Source: Clonostachys chloroleuca (Eukaryota > Ascomycota > Sordariomycetes > Hypocreales > Bionectriaceae). From it: a DNA stretch of 64,000 nucleotides. The translations under genes were made by a program, and so were the position numbers. The notes below the pieces were generated by a model. That model was not told the origin of the DNA and did no database searches. It saw nothing but the letters and a program-made list of their open reading frames with translations. Positions 12,217-24,764 of this stretch are shown in pieces (the first letter of the stretch is position 1; each line of letters begins with the position of its first letter). The stretch is taken from the NCBI GenBank assembly GCA_037952775.1, contig JBANAY010000004.1, forward strand, positions 12,772,001 to 12,836,000, given 5' to 3'.

Positions 12217-14010
12217 CTATGCCTTGCGGCCCAGGCCCCACTTGTCGATGCGGTCCTGGATCTTGTCCCAGCTCATGGTGTGGCTGGTCAAGCCGTACGC
12301 TTGCGCCTCCTGGAGGACGACGGTGGGTGCGCCGCTCCCCGCGCCGACGTTGCTGATCCTGCCGCCAAAGACGTCCGAGGCGACGCGGCGCAGGTCGGCG
12401 AGGGTGAGGCCCTCGATGCGGCGGCACATCTCGCGGACGGGGACTTTCCGGCCGTGGACCTGGACGGAGCGGCCGAGGTCCTCGAGCTCGACCATGCGGG
12501 ACTCGAGGTTCATGAGGAGGCTGGAGCGGAGCTGGTTCTTGGCGCGCTCGACCTCGGTGTCCTGGAGGCGGGAGAAGCCGGTGTCGAGGGTGAGTGCGTG
12601 GAGCTGCTGGCACATGATGTCGAGCATGGCGGAGGTGTGGCCGGGGAGGCAGGAGGCGGAGATACCGAAGAGGCCCGAGTCGGTGTAGGAGTGGTTGAAG
12701 GCGATGCAGGACTCGACGAAGCCGTGCTGGTTCAGGACGTTGGTGTAGAGCCGGGAGTACATGCCCTTGCCGGGGCCGCCGGCTGAGAAGGAGCCGCCGC
12801 CGCCGAGGAGGGTCTGGAGGGTGGCCAGGGCGTAGATGTCGTCCGAGGCGACGGGGAGACCCTCGAAGGCGAGGTGGATGTGAGTGAAGTTGGTGTTGTT
12901 CAGGGACGGGGGTTGAGGGGGAGAGAGAGGAATCCTCCAGTGTAGTGGGATGGTTGGCGGATTTCAATTTCGGAGGGAGGGGTATTAAGAACGGCAGCGC
13001 CGTTGGGGGCGGTAGTGGAGATGTTTTTGAAGAAGGGAATTTTGGAGAGAATCTTGGGGGAGCTTCGAGGGGACGAAGCGGCGGAGGAAGTGGCGCTGGA
13101 GAGATCGGATTCGCTTGTAACACTCTCACTGGTCTCTGATCCTGTTATCGTCGATTTTGAGGTCGAGGGCATGTCGCCGAAGTATTGCTCTGCCAGTTGG
13201 ACAGCCTCGCCGTGCTCAACACCAGCAAAAGCAAGCACCATCCTCTCCGGTCTATAGAATAAATCCCTGTACATCAGGACGGAATCACGGTTGATGACCC
13301 CGAGCCGGTCCTCCGGGCACAGAAGAGGGTTCCCCAAGGTGTTGTCCTTGAACGCAGCTGTGTGGACCAGTTCTGGTAGAATGAGCTCGGGTTTACTCCA
13401 GATCTCGGCAACTTCATATCGCGCCGTCTCAATCTGAGCAGCAACCTCCTCCTCAGTGATCTGGGGATCGCGAATCGTCTCGGCCAACAGGCCGACCGTT
13501 TGAGGTACGGCTCCGTTGAAGGTTGCCGCCTGGTACATCATGGATTCACGCGATGACGCACACTGGATGTTGCCGCCCAAAGCCTCCACCGTTTCCAACA
13601 TCTCATCAGCGCTGTGCTTCGATGTCGACTTGAAAGCTAGGCGATCCATAATGTGCGATACACCGCGCAGCGCTTGGTTCTCAAATCGTGATCCAGCCTC
13701 GATATAGACTCCCACACCGGAGAAGGACCCGGGCAGGGCCTCCGAAGCCACCCGTAATCCATTCGGAAGGGTTGTGATCTGATCGAGCTCTGTGGGTTCC
13801 TGTATTGCAAGTTGTTAGTTTCATAGTTCCCCGAAAGTAGACAACGACGGCAAAGTCGAGGTATGAATCGTCACCAACCTTGGGTATCCCTTCGACGGAG
13901 ATAGTGGCTAGTGATCTTCTCGGTATAGAGCTCTGTTTGGTGTTTGTCAACAGGCTCGAGCATGCGGCCCTTGCCCGAGGCTGTAATCGAGAACCAAAAT
14001 TACGCAGCAT
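12217..14010 (-). CDS. mas2: Mitochondrial processing peptidase subunit alpha; single-base frame break
   Basis: MPP alpha, with MPP beta, removes presequences from imported precursors in the mitochondrial matrix. It is an M16-family protein of about 571 residues if the frame break is corrected. The N terminus is itself presequence-like (Arg-rich, no acidic residues for ~35 residues). The alpha subunit lacks the HxxEH zinc motif, having SHIMDRLAFKST instead, and carries the glycine-rich substrate loop GGGGSFSAGGPGKGM; both are visible. An intron lies at 13800-13878; ATG at 14010-14008 gives a 44-codon first exon. As written, translation stops soon after FLSLPLNPRP (~12900). One extra C in the C5 run (plus-strand G5, 12917-12921) joins it to LNNTNFTHIHLAFEG and on to the stop at 12217-12219. 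A Ser-rich insert is coded at about 13000-13180. Confidence 0.93.
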
Positions 14011-14327
14011 CTTTGGATAAATACCAGGAAACACTACGTTATGACTGGAACTCAAGCAATAGGCTCCTCCAGAGTGGGTGGAAATTTGTAATGCGAAGAA
14101 CCAGTCCTCGGCGATTGTTCGGATCGGTCCATGATTCCCCGTTCCACCAAAACCCCGGATCTTATCGCGCTGCGGCTTATCGCTTATCAGCTGTCCCGCC
14201 GTCGCCCAAGAAAAAAAAATTCGGAGCGCATCAGCAAAGGCAGCCAGCCCATACTCAGCAAAACGAGTGTGACCTTTGAGCGACCACAAGCAATTGGGTT
14301 GCTCGATTCTGCACATTCACACACACA
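14011..14327. promoter_or_regulatory. Divergent promoter shared by MPP alpha and rrp5
   Basis: A 317-bp region between the start codons of the two divergent genes. It must contain both core promoters. An A-run (14212-14220) is present; I recognise no specific operator. Confidence 0.55.
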
Positions 14328-17300
14328 ATGAGCTCCCTCAAGCGGAAGGATGCCCCCGGGGGTCATCTTCCTGCGAAATCAGCAAAAAAGATTAAAGAAG
14401 GTCGACAATCGAAGCCGGATGGTGCAGCCAAGGATACAACCAAGTCGCCCGCAGCGAAGACCAGTGACAAGCCCAAGCCGACGGTCGTATCGGTGCTTAA
14501 GGATGAAGAGCCACTGTTCCCCCGTGGAGGTGGAAGCATTCTGACGCCACTGGAACAGAAGCGCATTCAAATTGAAGCCAAGGCGGATGCTCTTCGCGAG
14601 GAGGAATTCAACACTGGCAAGAAGTCGACCAAGAAGGCCAAGAAGGCTAAGGCAAGCTCCAAGGGCGATAAGAAGAAGGGAAAGGTCACTGAGGAGGACT
14701 TTGTAAAGATTGAGAGTCTCGGCTTCAAGGTAAGAGTTTTCCCTTCAAGGTCATGGTGATGCGACAGGGTCTAATAGTTGAACAGAAATTGGCCAAGGGT
14801 ACCTTGATTCTCGGCCAGGTCTCCAAGATCAACAACCTCGATATCGAAGTTACGCTTCCGAATAACCTGATTGGCCATGTATCCATCGTGTCCATTTCCA
14901 GTCAATTGACAGACAGGCTAGAAGATACCGCAGAGCAAAGCGACAACGAAGAAGAGGAGGAGGAGACCAACGACAAGGATGTAGACCTGAAGTCAATCTT
15001 TGTGATTGGACAGTACCTGAGAGTGTATGTCTTGTCTACAGTCGATGAATCTGTCGCAGGAAAGGGAAGGCGGAAAATCGAGCTCTCTCTCCGCCCCAGC
15101 GAAACCAACACGGGGTTAGAAAAGGACGATTTGGTTGCCAACAGCACCGTCATGGCAAGCGTAGTCAGCGTCGAAGATCGAGGCTGTGTTATGGATGTGG
15201 GAGTCCCCGACCTTCGAGGATTCCTTCCCAAGGCCGAGGTTGATCCTTCAATCACCGAGGATCGTCTACAGCCCGGTGCTGTGTTCCTCTGCGCCGTCAC
15301 GGGCAAGGCATCTGGCGGCAAGGTCGCCCAGCTCACTGTTCTCCAGAAGCGATTGGGAAATATCAAGGCCGTTCCTGGCGAAGCCACTACTATCAAGACT
15401 TTTCTTCCAGGAACTGCTGCAGATGTCCTCGTCTCGAATGCTGATCGTCGCGGGTTGGCTGGCAAGATCCTGGGGTCCTTGGACGCTACTGCAGATATTA
15501 TTCATTCGGGTGCTGGTCCCGATGGAAAGAACCCGGAAACAGCTCACAAAATCGGTTCTAAAGTAAAGGCGAGAATCATTTGCACGTTCCCTACGGCAAA
15601 AGAGCCCAAGTTGGGAATTTCTCTTCTCCCTCACCTCACCACTCTCGGAAGAAAACGCCCCGAGAAGGCAAACCGCATGAAGCTTCCTACAGAAGTTCTC
15701 CCCGTCTCGTCGCTAGTTGAGAAGTGCACAGTCTCTCACGTTGAGAACGATATCGGTCTGTTCGTCGACATCGGAATCCCCGGCGTGAAGGGTTTCGTGC
15801 ACATCTCCCGAGTGAAGGATGGCAAGGTTGACGCCCTCTATGAGACAAGTGGACCTTTCAAGGTTGACTCTGTCCACAAGGGTAGGGTTGTTGGATACAA
15901 CGAGATGGATGGTATCTTCCATCTCTCATTCCAGAAAAGCATCCTAGAGCAGCAATACATTCGTCTCGAAGACGTCCCCATTGGAGCTGTTGTAACAGCT
16001 GAGGTGGAAAAGCTGATTATCAATGAGGAGGGCGTCTCTGGTCTTATCCTCAAACTCGCTGATGGCATCGCTGGGTTCGTTCCCGAGCGTCATTTGTCCG
16101 ATATCCGACTTCAACATCCAGAGAAGAAATTCAAAGAGGGCCTAAAGGTCAAGGCACGTGTGCTTTCCACCAATCTCTCCAAGAAGCAGATGCGACTCAC
16201 GATGAAGAAGACCCTTGTCAACTCAGAGGCCCCAGTTGTGAAGTCTTACGATGAGGTCAGTGTGGGCATGCAGTTTCCCGGAACCATTGTGAAGATGCAG
16301 GCGAATGGCGCATTCATCCAGTTCTATGGATCATTAAGGGGCTTTCTCCCAGTGTCTGAAATGAGTGAGGCATACATCCGCGATCCTAGCGAACACTTCC
16401 GTTTAGGTCAGGTTGTTTCAGTCCACGCTCTCGACGTTGATCCCGAAGCCAGGAGATTGATCGTCTCATGCAAAGATCCTTCTGCTTTTGGTCTAGAAAA
16501 GCAAACTGCTCTGAAGAAGCTCCAGCTTGGTGACTTCGTTTCCGCCAAGGTCACCCAAAAATCCGAGGACCAAGTTTATGTTGAGCTGTCCGACAGTGGA
16601 CTGAAGGCAGTACTTCCTGTAGGCCACCTCACAGACAAGTCCGCCTCGAAGAACCAATTCAGCTTGAAGAAAATTGCTGCTGGACAAACTCTTTCCGATA
16701 TTATGGTAATCGACAAGGACGAAAAACGAAGGGCAATTATTCTTACTCAGAAGCCAAGCCTGGTCAAGGCTTCTAAGGAGGGTAAGCTCCTCTCCAGCTT
16801 TGAAGAGGCCAAGGAGGGTCTTGTCGTCGCTGGTTTTGTCAGAAACATCACTCAAACCGCTGTCTTTATTCAGTTCGCTGGCAGCTTGCATGCGCTCTTG
16901 CCAAAGTCGCGCTTGTCAGCCAAGTCTCAAACTCAACCTGAATTCGGCCTTTCCAAGCACCAGTCTATCGAAGTACGAATCATCTCCATAATCAACGACC
17001 TTCAGCGCATCCTTGTCGCTCCCTCTACCAGCGATGATGATACCGAGAATAGCACTGACAAGAAGACTAAAGAAAAGCCGGCCCCATCAGATGATCTTGC
17101 CTCGGGGAGCATCACTAAGATCAAAATCACTTCCATCAAGGAAACCCAGCTCAATGTCCAAGTCGTTGAGAGTAACGTGCAGGGACGCATTGATATCTCG
17201 CAAGTCTTCGACAGCTGGGACGAGATCGATAACCCTCAGGAACCACTGGGCAAATTCCACAAACAACAGGTCATGAACGCAAAGGTTATTGGAGTTCACG

Positions 17301-19823
17301 ACGCCAAAGATCATCGCTTCCTTCCCTTTTCTCACAGGTCGGCTCACTCCGTTCTCGAAATGACCGCGAAGCGTAGCCAGCTTAAAGACGCAGAGCTCGA
17401 ACCACTGTCTTTGGACAAGATCAAAGTTGGTGACCAGCACATCGCCTTTGTCAACAACGTCAATGCGCAATTCCTTTGGGTGAATTTGTCACCAACCGTC
17501 CGAGGACGCATTCCTGCGATGGAGGCATCAGACGACCTGTCCGTTCTCGGCGATCTCCGTGAGAATTTCCCAGTTGGCTCCGCCCTCAAGGTGAGAGTTA
17601 CTGGCGTTGACGTTGAGAATAACCGCATTGATCTTTCTGCACGCTCAGCTGACTCAACTGATGCGATCACCTGGAGCTCACTAAAACGGGACATGATCCT
17701 TCCAGGTAGGATCACCAAGGTGAACGAGCGACAAATTCTGGTCAAGTTGAGCGATGCTGTTTCTGGGCCAGTGCATCTTCCCGATGTGGTTGACAACTTC
17801 GACGACGTGGATACCTCCAAATTCAAGAAGAACGACATCGTCCGAGTTTCTATTGTCGATGTCGACACCAGTAACAAGAGACTGCGCTTGTCGTTGAGGC
17901 CTTCGCGAATCCTGAGCTCCACACTCCCAGTTGCCGACAAGGAAATCAGCGACTTCACGCAGCTCTCGACGGGTGACATCATTCGAGGATTTGTCAAGAA
18001 CGTCTCAGACAAGGGATTGTTTGTTCTTTTGGGCGGTCAGGTCACCGCGCTCGTGAAGATTTCCAACCTGTCCGACAGGTTCATCAAGAACTGGAAAGAT
18101 GAGTTACAGGTTGATCAACTTGTCAAGGGCCGTATTCTCTCTGTCGATCCTGCCACGAAGCAAGTTGAGCTGAGTCTGAAGGCATCCATGGTCAATGAAG
18201 ACTACACTCCTCCAATCACATTCAATGATATCAAGGAAGGTCAGGTTCTCACTGGCAAGGTCCGAAAGGTGGAGGACTTCGGTGCTTTCATTCTGATTGA
18301 CAACTCGGCAAATGTCAGTGGTCTGTGTCATCGCAGCCAGATGGCCGAGAAGCCCGTGCAGGACGCAACCAAGCTCTACAAGGAAGGAGATGCAGTCAAG
18401 GCAGTGGTCTTGGAGATCGATGCCGCCAAGAAGAGGATCAGCCTGGGTCTTAAGCCGTCTCTGTTTGATGACGAGGATACCGACATGGATTCAGACGATT
18501 CGGACCAAGGTGCTGCCCTTGTTGACGAGGATGACAGCGATGAAGACGTCGACATGGAAGATTCCGGAGCCCAACTAAAGATCTTGGGCACAGATAACAC
18601 TCAGGATTCCGACGACGATGAAGAGGATGAGGAGGATGACGATGATGATGACGATGATGATGACGAGGAGAGTGAAGATGATTCCGATGAGGAGGAAAAG
18701 CCAGCTAAGAAGACCAAGGGTCTCGGGGCCGGCAAGAAGTCGGATTGGTCTGCTGACCCATTCGCCAACGCTGACTCTGATGCCGAGATGGAGGACGAAG
18801 CCGAAGATGAGGACAAATCGAAGAAGAGGAAGAGGAAGAAGGCAGAATTGCAGGTTGACAGGACGGCTGAGCTCGATGCCAAGGGTCCTCAAACCTCAAG
18901 CGATTACGAAAGACTCCTTCTCGGTCAACCCGACTCGTCAGAGCTGTGGATTGCTTACATGGCTTTCCAAATGCAAGTCAGTGAGCTATCAAAGGCAAGA
19001 GAGGTCGCTGAACGTGCTATCAAGAGCATCAACATCAGAGAGGAGACCGAGAAGCTCAATGTCTGGGTTGCATACCTCAACTTGGAAGTGGCCTATGGTA
19101 ACAAGCAGACTGTTGAGGATATCTTCAACCGGGCTTGCCAGTACAACAATAAGCAGGAAGTCTACGAGCGACTAGCCAGTATCTATATCCAGTCTGAAAA
19201 GCTTAAGGTCAGAAAGGATCTTGTTCCACAAATCGTACCCACTTCAGCCACTAACATGATTAAAATAGGATGCCAATGACTTGTTTGAAGCCATGGTTAA
19301 GAAATTCGGTTCCCAGGCTCCCAGCGTTTGGCTCAATTATGCCCACTTCCTCCACGTCACCATGAGCGAGCCCGGTCAAGCTCGCGCCCTCCTTCCCCGA
19401 GCTACACGCCAGCTTGGAGACAAGCACAGCCAGAACATTATCAGCCGCTTCGCTGCCCTCGAATTCCGCTCTCCCAATGGTGAGCCAGAGCGAGGACGAA
19501 CCATGTTCGAAGGTTTGCTGGCTGCCTGGCCCAAGAAGGGTGACTTGTGGAGCCAGCTTCTCGATCTGGAACTTGGCATCACTGGTGAGGGAGCTGATCC
19601 CACCGCTGTCAGGGACGTCTTTGAGAGACGAACCAGGGTGAAGGGCCTGAAGCCCCAACAGGCCGAGAAGTGGTTCCGCAGATGGGCTTCGTGGGAAGAG
19701 AAGATCGACCCCAAGGGCAAGGACAAGGTCATGGCAAAGGCACAGGACTGGGCAGCTACTTTCAAGGCCAAGAAGGAGGCCGAAGCTGCTGCTGCAGAGG
19801 ATGAGGAGGAGATGGACGAGTAG
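14328..19823 (+). CDS. rrp5: rRNA biogenesis protein Rrp5
   Basis: Rrp5 is a nucleolar factor needed for early pre-rRNA cleavages leading to both 18S and 5.8S rRNA. The predicted protein has ~1,791 residues, close to the family size. It has a Lys-rich N terminus, then about a dozen S1 RNA-binding repeats (for example KGTLILGQVSKINN, DIIRGFVKNVSDKGLFV, GQVLTGKVRKVEDFGAFIL), a very acidic linker (~18590-18700, a long Asp/Glu run) and a C-terminal HAT/TPR-like helical repeat region (from ~18900). Introns are 14730-14785 and 19208-19268; the main exon is 4.4 kb with no break. The start ATG follows a 5' leader shared with the divergent MPP alpha promoter. Confidence 0.95.
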
Positions 19824-20207
19824 ATACAATATCTGCATCTCTGGCGTTTAAAAATGGGATACCATCTATTTTATATTTCATATAATCAATAGGTTCAATT
19901 TTCAACACATGCAATAACCCTTTGCGCTTTCAAGTAAGTTCTGTTAGCGTCTATCAATATCCAGAATTCAACAACATGGGAAGGCAGCCTAATCTTGAGG
20001 TTCACCCCTTTGTTCGTTTTTTGGGCCCATGACTGTCGGGCGGGTGGTTAAAACATGCTAGAGACATTCCGTGGCCGATCAAGTCAACGTTGACCATGTT
20101 TGCCAAGCTGACCGTTGAGCGCATTCCTGTACACAACCATGTATAAGACACCCTGATGTTTCTCGGGAACAGTCGTGGCTTCGCCAGGAACGGCCTTGAT
20201 ATTCCTG

Positions 20208-20249
20208 TGCTGACTCAGCTATCCTGTGCACAGGTTAGCTGAGTCAGCA
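20208..20249. repeat. 42-bp near-perfect palindrome with two TGACTCA sites
   Basis: The arms TGCTGACTCAGCT and AGCTGAGTCAGCA are exact reverse complements, and the centre CCTGTGCACAGG is itself a palindrome; only an AT/TT pair breaks the symmetry. Each arm carries TGACTCA, the core site of Gcn4/CPC1/AP-1-type bZIP factors. It lies ~385 bp after the rrp5 stop and ~50 bp before the second MITE-like copy. It could be a regulatory site or the relic of another inverted-repeat element. Confidence 0.7.
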
Positions 20250-20301
20250 ATCTGGTTTCGTGGATGAATCCAAAATGCTTCCTTGGGGGCCGCTAGAATG
20301 C

Positions 20302-20533
20302 CAGGTGGGTGACATAAGAAATGAGACTCTCGAATATTAAGCTGTTTATTCTCAAGTCTGTGGCCGGTATAATCAGATTATTGAGTACTAATGATGCAAA
20401 TTTCAGAGATAATACAGTATATATTATTACTATATTTCATTTTATACTGCTATATTTCTGGATTCAAATTAGAAGAGAGTCTCTTTTTAACCACACTTCT
20501 GTCTGGTGTCTCATTTCTCATGTCACCCACTTG
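20302..20533 (-). mobile_element. MITE-like inverted-repeat element, copy 2
   Basis: A 232-bp AT-rich element whose ends CAGGTGGGTGACATAAGAAA and TTTCTCATGTCACCCACTTG pair as ~26-bp terminal inverted repeats (about two mismatches). It has no coding capacity. Its reverse complement aligns end to end with copy 1 at 2210-2429, including an internal block around CAGCTTAATATTCGAG. Many differences between copies are transitions, which would fit RIP-type mutation, but I did not quantify this. Flanks are AATGC / AATAT. Confidence 0.77.
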
Positions 20534-22301
20534 AATATTACTTTACGTTCCTCGGCTACTGCAATATCAAGCACAGTCGTCACCGAAGTAAGGTACGAGC
20601 TGCGTCAAAAACCTCGCGATGCCCTAAGAATCCATCGACATTGGAGGCAGTCTAGGGTTGCTAATCCAGGATACCCATGCTAAGAAAATCATTTGCTATG
20701 GGTCCAACTCGGTGCCCAAGCGCCGTCCGTATCTGTGCGTTTTTCCTTTCTTTTCCGATGGGATGGGGTTTCTCGATCGTTCAGCCAGCCCGGCATTAGC
20801 ACAGGTTCGTTATAATGCGCTTAGCACAATCACATGGGTCACCATCGGCTCGTTCCATTTTGCAGTTAGTTGCCACTGACAACAACCATCACGGAGGTGG
20901 TAACTTTGACTAAATGATGCATGTAGTACTGAGTATTAGCCCAATTGGTTTTCACACGTATCAAAACAAGTCCCTTCGAGATAAGCGTGGCAGTTTATAT
21001 GTGACCAATTGAGAAAACCTTGAGGTGATCGCTCACATGGGCATCAAACAAGAAAATCGGCCAACATCAATGCGATGGGTATGAAACCCTAACAAATAGT
21101 GGTTTAACTTGTCATAGGGTAGGTAGACAGATTCAAAGGGGGCTTTGTTCAGTCTGAGACTGGGATTGATGAATACGGGTTTAGAATCAGCATATTTCGC
21201 ACAAAACATTAGCGGCCCCATCCCTAATCATTTACTCAAGACCAGGTATTGCTTTTTCAAAGGCATACGAGTCTGCTGAGGGAAGGGAACATGATTCGTG
21301 ATTGCGAGGGACCGAACATCGGAAACCCGGTAGGAGGTAATTAGCGATATGTGCGTGTGCATACGCATATTCCTCCTGACGGGCATTTGTTTACATGCAC
21401 ATCCTCCTTGCTCCCGCCCTGCCTGCTTTTGCTGTCCACAGGATGCACATCAATCGGGCTGCATCGCCCCAGCAAGGTTCGATCTGACCAAGAGTATGGG
21501 CTTCAAACCTGCCTTACCTTAAACGGGAACGATGGCCGACCAACCAGACGACAAGACGCCGCAATAGCTGCTCACGAGACAGACGAGATGGATGCTGTTG
21601 CTGCACAGGCCCAATGCAGTGCATAAAAACAGAGGCCACTGGGAGCCACTGACAAGGTTCTGGTGCGCATGCTGTGAAACAAGGTTGCATTTGGCCCGCA
21701 GAGCTGCCGCCGAGCACCGCCCTGACTGGCTGCAGAACCCAGCTATCGGCCACTGGTTGCGGGCTCTTTAGCTGGGGCCAGCAGCTCGTCGGTTGCCACG
21801 CCAACCCCCACCACAACAGCGTGCAGGGCCGTTGGCTCAGTGGAGTGGTGCCCTGTAGACGTTATCCCCATTATGCGCCAGTAAATAGTGCGGTACCTGC
21901 GCACTGCACTGCATGTACAAGGCAGGCCTGGATCTTCTCTCCGAGCATCGCCAGATCACCGTGAATTTCTCCTTCCTCCCTCCTACTTCTCCCAATCGTC
22001 GTCCTCTGGATGGACTGTGTCTAGCTTCGCCTCCTATAGCATGCTTTGCTGTATTCCTCTCCGACATACCCGCACCTGATGCCACCACTCCAGGCAGCTT
22101 GCTTTTGGAAGTAAACAAACCACTTTTACCCGCCCGAGACCCATCACGCTGTGCAACCCCGAGGGAAAACATAACGAGGCCGAGATCCCGCGACATTCCA
22201 AACACCGCCGGCAGCTGGATTTGTCCAATAGCCCTGCCCCTACGCTCTTTACCTCTATATCTACTACCTCTCGAGGCCATCCTTGAGCCCGCATAACTAA
22301 C
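20534..22301. other. Gene-free region upstream of ase1
   Basis: About 1.8 kb without a supportable gene. The last ~350 bp, C-rich and CT-rich, is probably the ase1 promoter and leader. No RNA gene was recognised. Confidence 0.4.
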
Positions 22302-24764
22302 ATGGACACGAGCTATCTTGCCCAGCAGGTCAACGCCAGCATAGGCCAGCTGCACGGCCTGTTCGACGAGATTGGCGTACCGAATCATGAGCGCGAGGCT
22401 CGCGAAGAAGAGGTATGTATTGCGACGCGAGTATTCTTCCTCATTGGCGCACGGATCTAACTTGCGAAATCGCACAGCTCTTTGAGGCTCTCTCAGAAGC
22501 ATTGAACAGCCAAGTACGGCTGGTGACGGCTGAGAAGAAGGAGATGGTCGACGAGGCCAAGAATATCATCACAACCATTCGGCAGATGGAAGCCTCGCTA
22601 GACGACACTAAGCACCGCAGAGAAAAGGACGAAGACGACTTCGCCATCACATACCCTCTCAACCGCTGCCTACAAACCCTCAAAGAGAAACATATCCAGA
22701 TTAGCAGACTTCACAAAGAGCGCTTCGAGCAAGTCAGAAGTATGTTGTGCCACACCACCTCGAGGGCTGTTGTCCCTCTCATGTCGCGCCTACTGACTTT
22801 CCACAGAGCTTGTTGAAGCATTAGAATCATACTCGTCGCATCTTGAGCCCACATTCGTACAGCTCGCACTACCTCCCACAGGCCACAACCAGTCAATCCC
22901 CACCAACTTCGACCTCTCACCCACCTATGTAGACAAGCTCGATGGTGAATTTACCCGCGTGTATGAAGAGTATACGCGTCGTATTGCCACCGTCCAGACA
23001 TTGTCAAACGACGTCATCCAGCTTTGGGCTGAGTTGGGCATTCCCCAAGCGCAGCAGGATGGCGCCATCGTCAAGTACTACAGAGATGCGCCAGAGCAGC
23101 TGGGTCTCCACCAGGAGGACCTCGATCGCCTCCGCACCAAGCGTGACCGGCTCTTTGAGGAGAAGAAGTCTCGTGAGAAGAGACTCCGGGATCTGAAGGT
23201 TGCCGTTGAAGCCCTCTGGGTGAAGTTGGAGGTGGACCCGGCAGAGACCAAAGCTTTCATTAATCAGAACCGCGGATGCGGTGTTCGCCAGATCAACGAG
23301 TTTGAGGACGAGCTTGCACGTCTCAATGAACTGAAGCGCCAGAATCTCCACCTATTCGTCGAGGACTCTCGGGTAAAGCTCCAGGAGCTTTGGGACTCGC
23401 TCTACTTCTCTGAGGATGAAATGCTCGAGTTCACTCCCGCCTTTTCAGATGTATATAGTGATGCCCTCCTTGAGGCCCATGAGCGAGAGGTTGCAAGGCT
23501 GGAGGCACTCAAAGAGCAGCGTGGACCCACGCTTGCTCTGGTTGATCGCCACAAGGAGTTGATCAGGGAGCGCGACGACCTGGCTACTTCCAGCCAGGAT
23601 GCCTCTCGACTTATGATGCGCGGCCAGAAGGGGGAGAAGCGCGACCCAGGAAAGCTTCTCCGCGAAGAGAAGATGCGCAAGCGAATTGCAAAGGAGCTCC
23701 CCAAGATCACCGCCGAATTGCGCAAAGTCCTGAGCAGATGGGAGGATGAATACGGGCGGCCTTTCTTGGTATTTGGTGAACGATATCTGGACGAGATTGA
23801 GGCGGCTGATTCGAAGAGGTCGGCCCCTCCCGCCCGTTCCAAGACACCAGCAGGCCACCCCTCATCGGCAGCCAAGGCTGTTCCCAAGTCTGTCCCCAGC
23901 AGAGCGCCCAGCGCCAGATCGATCCCCCCACGTTCCATGACCAAGACTCCAACTGCAACTGGAAACGGCGGTGGGACATTCAGAAAAACCCCAGCAAAGC
24001 CAGCAGTCTCAAGCGCAGGTGGAAAGGGAAGCCCGTCGAGAATCCCCGCCCGTGTCCCCCTGTCTAATTTGAAGCATGGAAACAATTCGCCCGAGAGACC
24101 CAGACCAGAATCGAGGGCCGATGGTCTTCGTAGCGCCGCTCCGATGAGAGCACCACCGCCAAAGATGAGAGATCTTATGGGCGTGCCCGAGCTCGAGACG
24201 CCGGTTAACCCTTACAAGTCAGCTGGCTTGAATGGCAGTATCGTGCGCCCTATTGAGCCTGAGGATGTGTATGATGATCGCCCGCAGACATCAAGGGGCG
24301 GCCGTTCCACCTCCAATCAGTCCCATTCTACCACATTCTCTCACAGTACCAACCAGTCGCACAGTACACAACCAAGCAGTTACTACGAGGACCAGTATGA
24401 TGACTACGACGATCGATACGCAACCGTCCGTGGAAATAATCCGTACCCCATGGCACCGCCTCCCCGACAAGTGTCCAATAATTCCCAGTCGTCTGTGAAT
24501 ATCTCGGGCTCCGAGAATTGGGAAACGTACGATGACAACAGTGAGCCCGAGCCGGACGCCTCGGATGCCTACTATGCCAAGTTGAGGGCCGCCAGAGGAA
24601 AGCGCGTGGAGACTGAGCAGGGTGGTCGCTTGACGAGCAGCCAGTCCAAGCGGATACGAGGCATGCCCCCTTCACATGCATACAACAACGCGCCCGTAAT
24701 GATTGACCAGGACGGCAACCGTATCATCTCGGGAAGCGACTGGACCGATGAGGACGCCTACTAG
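22302..24764 (+). CDS. ase1: Microtubule-bundling protein Ase1 (MAP65/PRC1 family)
   Basis: Ase1 crosslinks antiparallel microtubules in the spindle midzone and helps anaphase elongation and cytokinesis. The predicted 776-residue protein starts with MDTSYLAQQVNASIGQLHGL and is strongly helical and charged up to ~residue 480 (spectrin-like region and dimerisation coiled coil). The conserved microtubule-binding core includes FYSEDEMLEF-like and KREKMRKRI-like segments (seen here as YFSEDEMLEFTP and EEKMRKRIAKELP). The C-terminal ~300 residues are Ser/Pro/Arg-rich and disordered, as expected for a CDK- and Aurora-regulated tail. Introns are 22413-22477 and 22740-22806; the frame then stays open to TAG at 24762-24764. 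Confidence 0.92.

Noticed and set aside
12188..13129. Long open frame (313 codons) on the minus strand in the MPP alpha region
   Set aside because: Shadow of the GC-rich MPP alpha coding sequence; Arg/Pro-rich with no domain.
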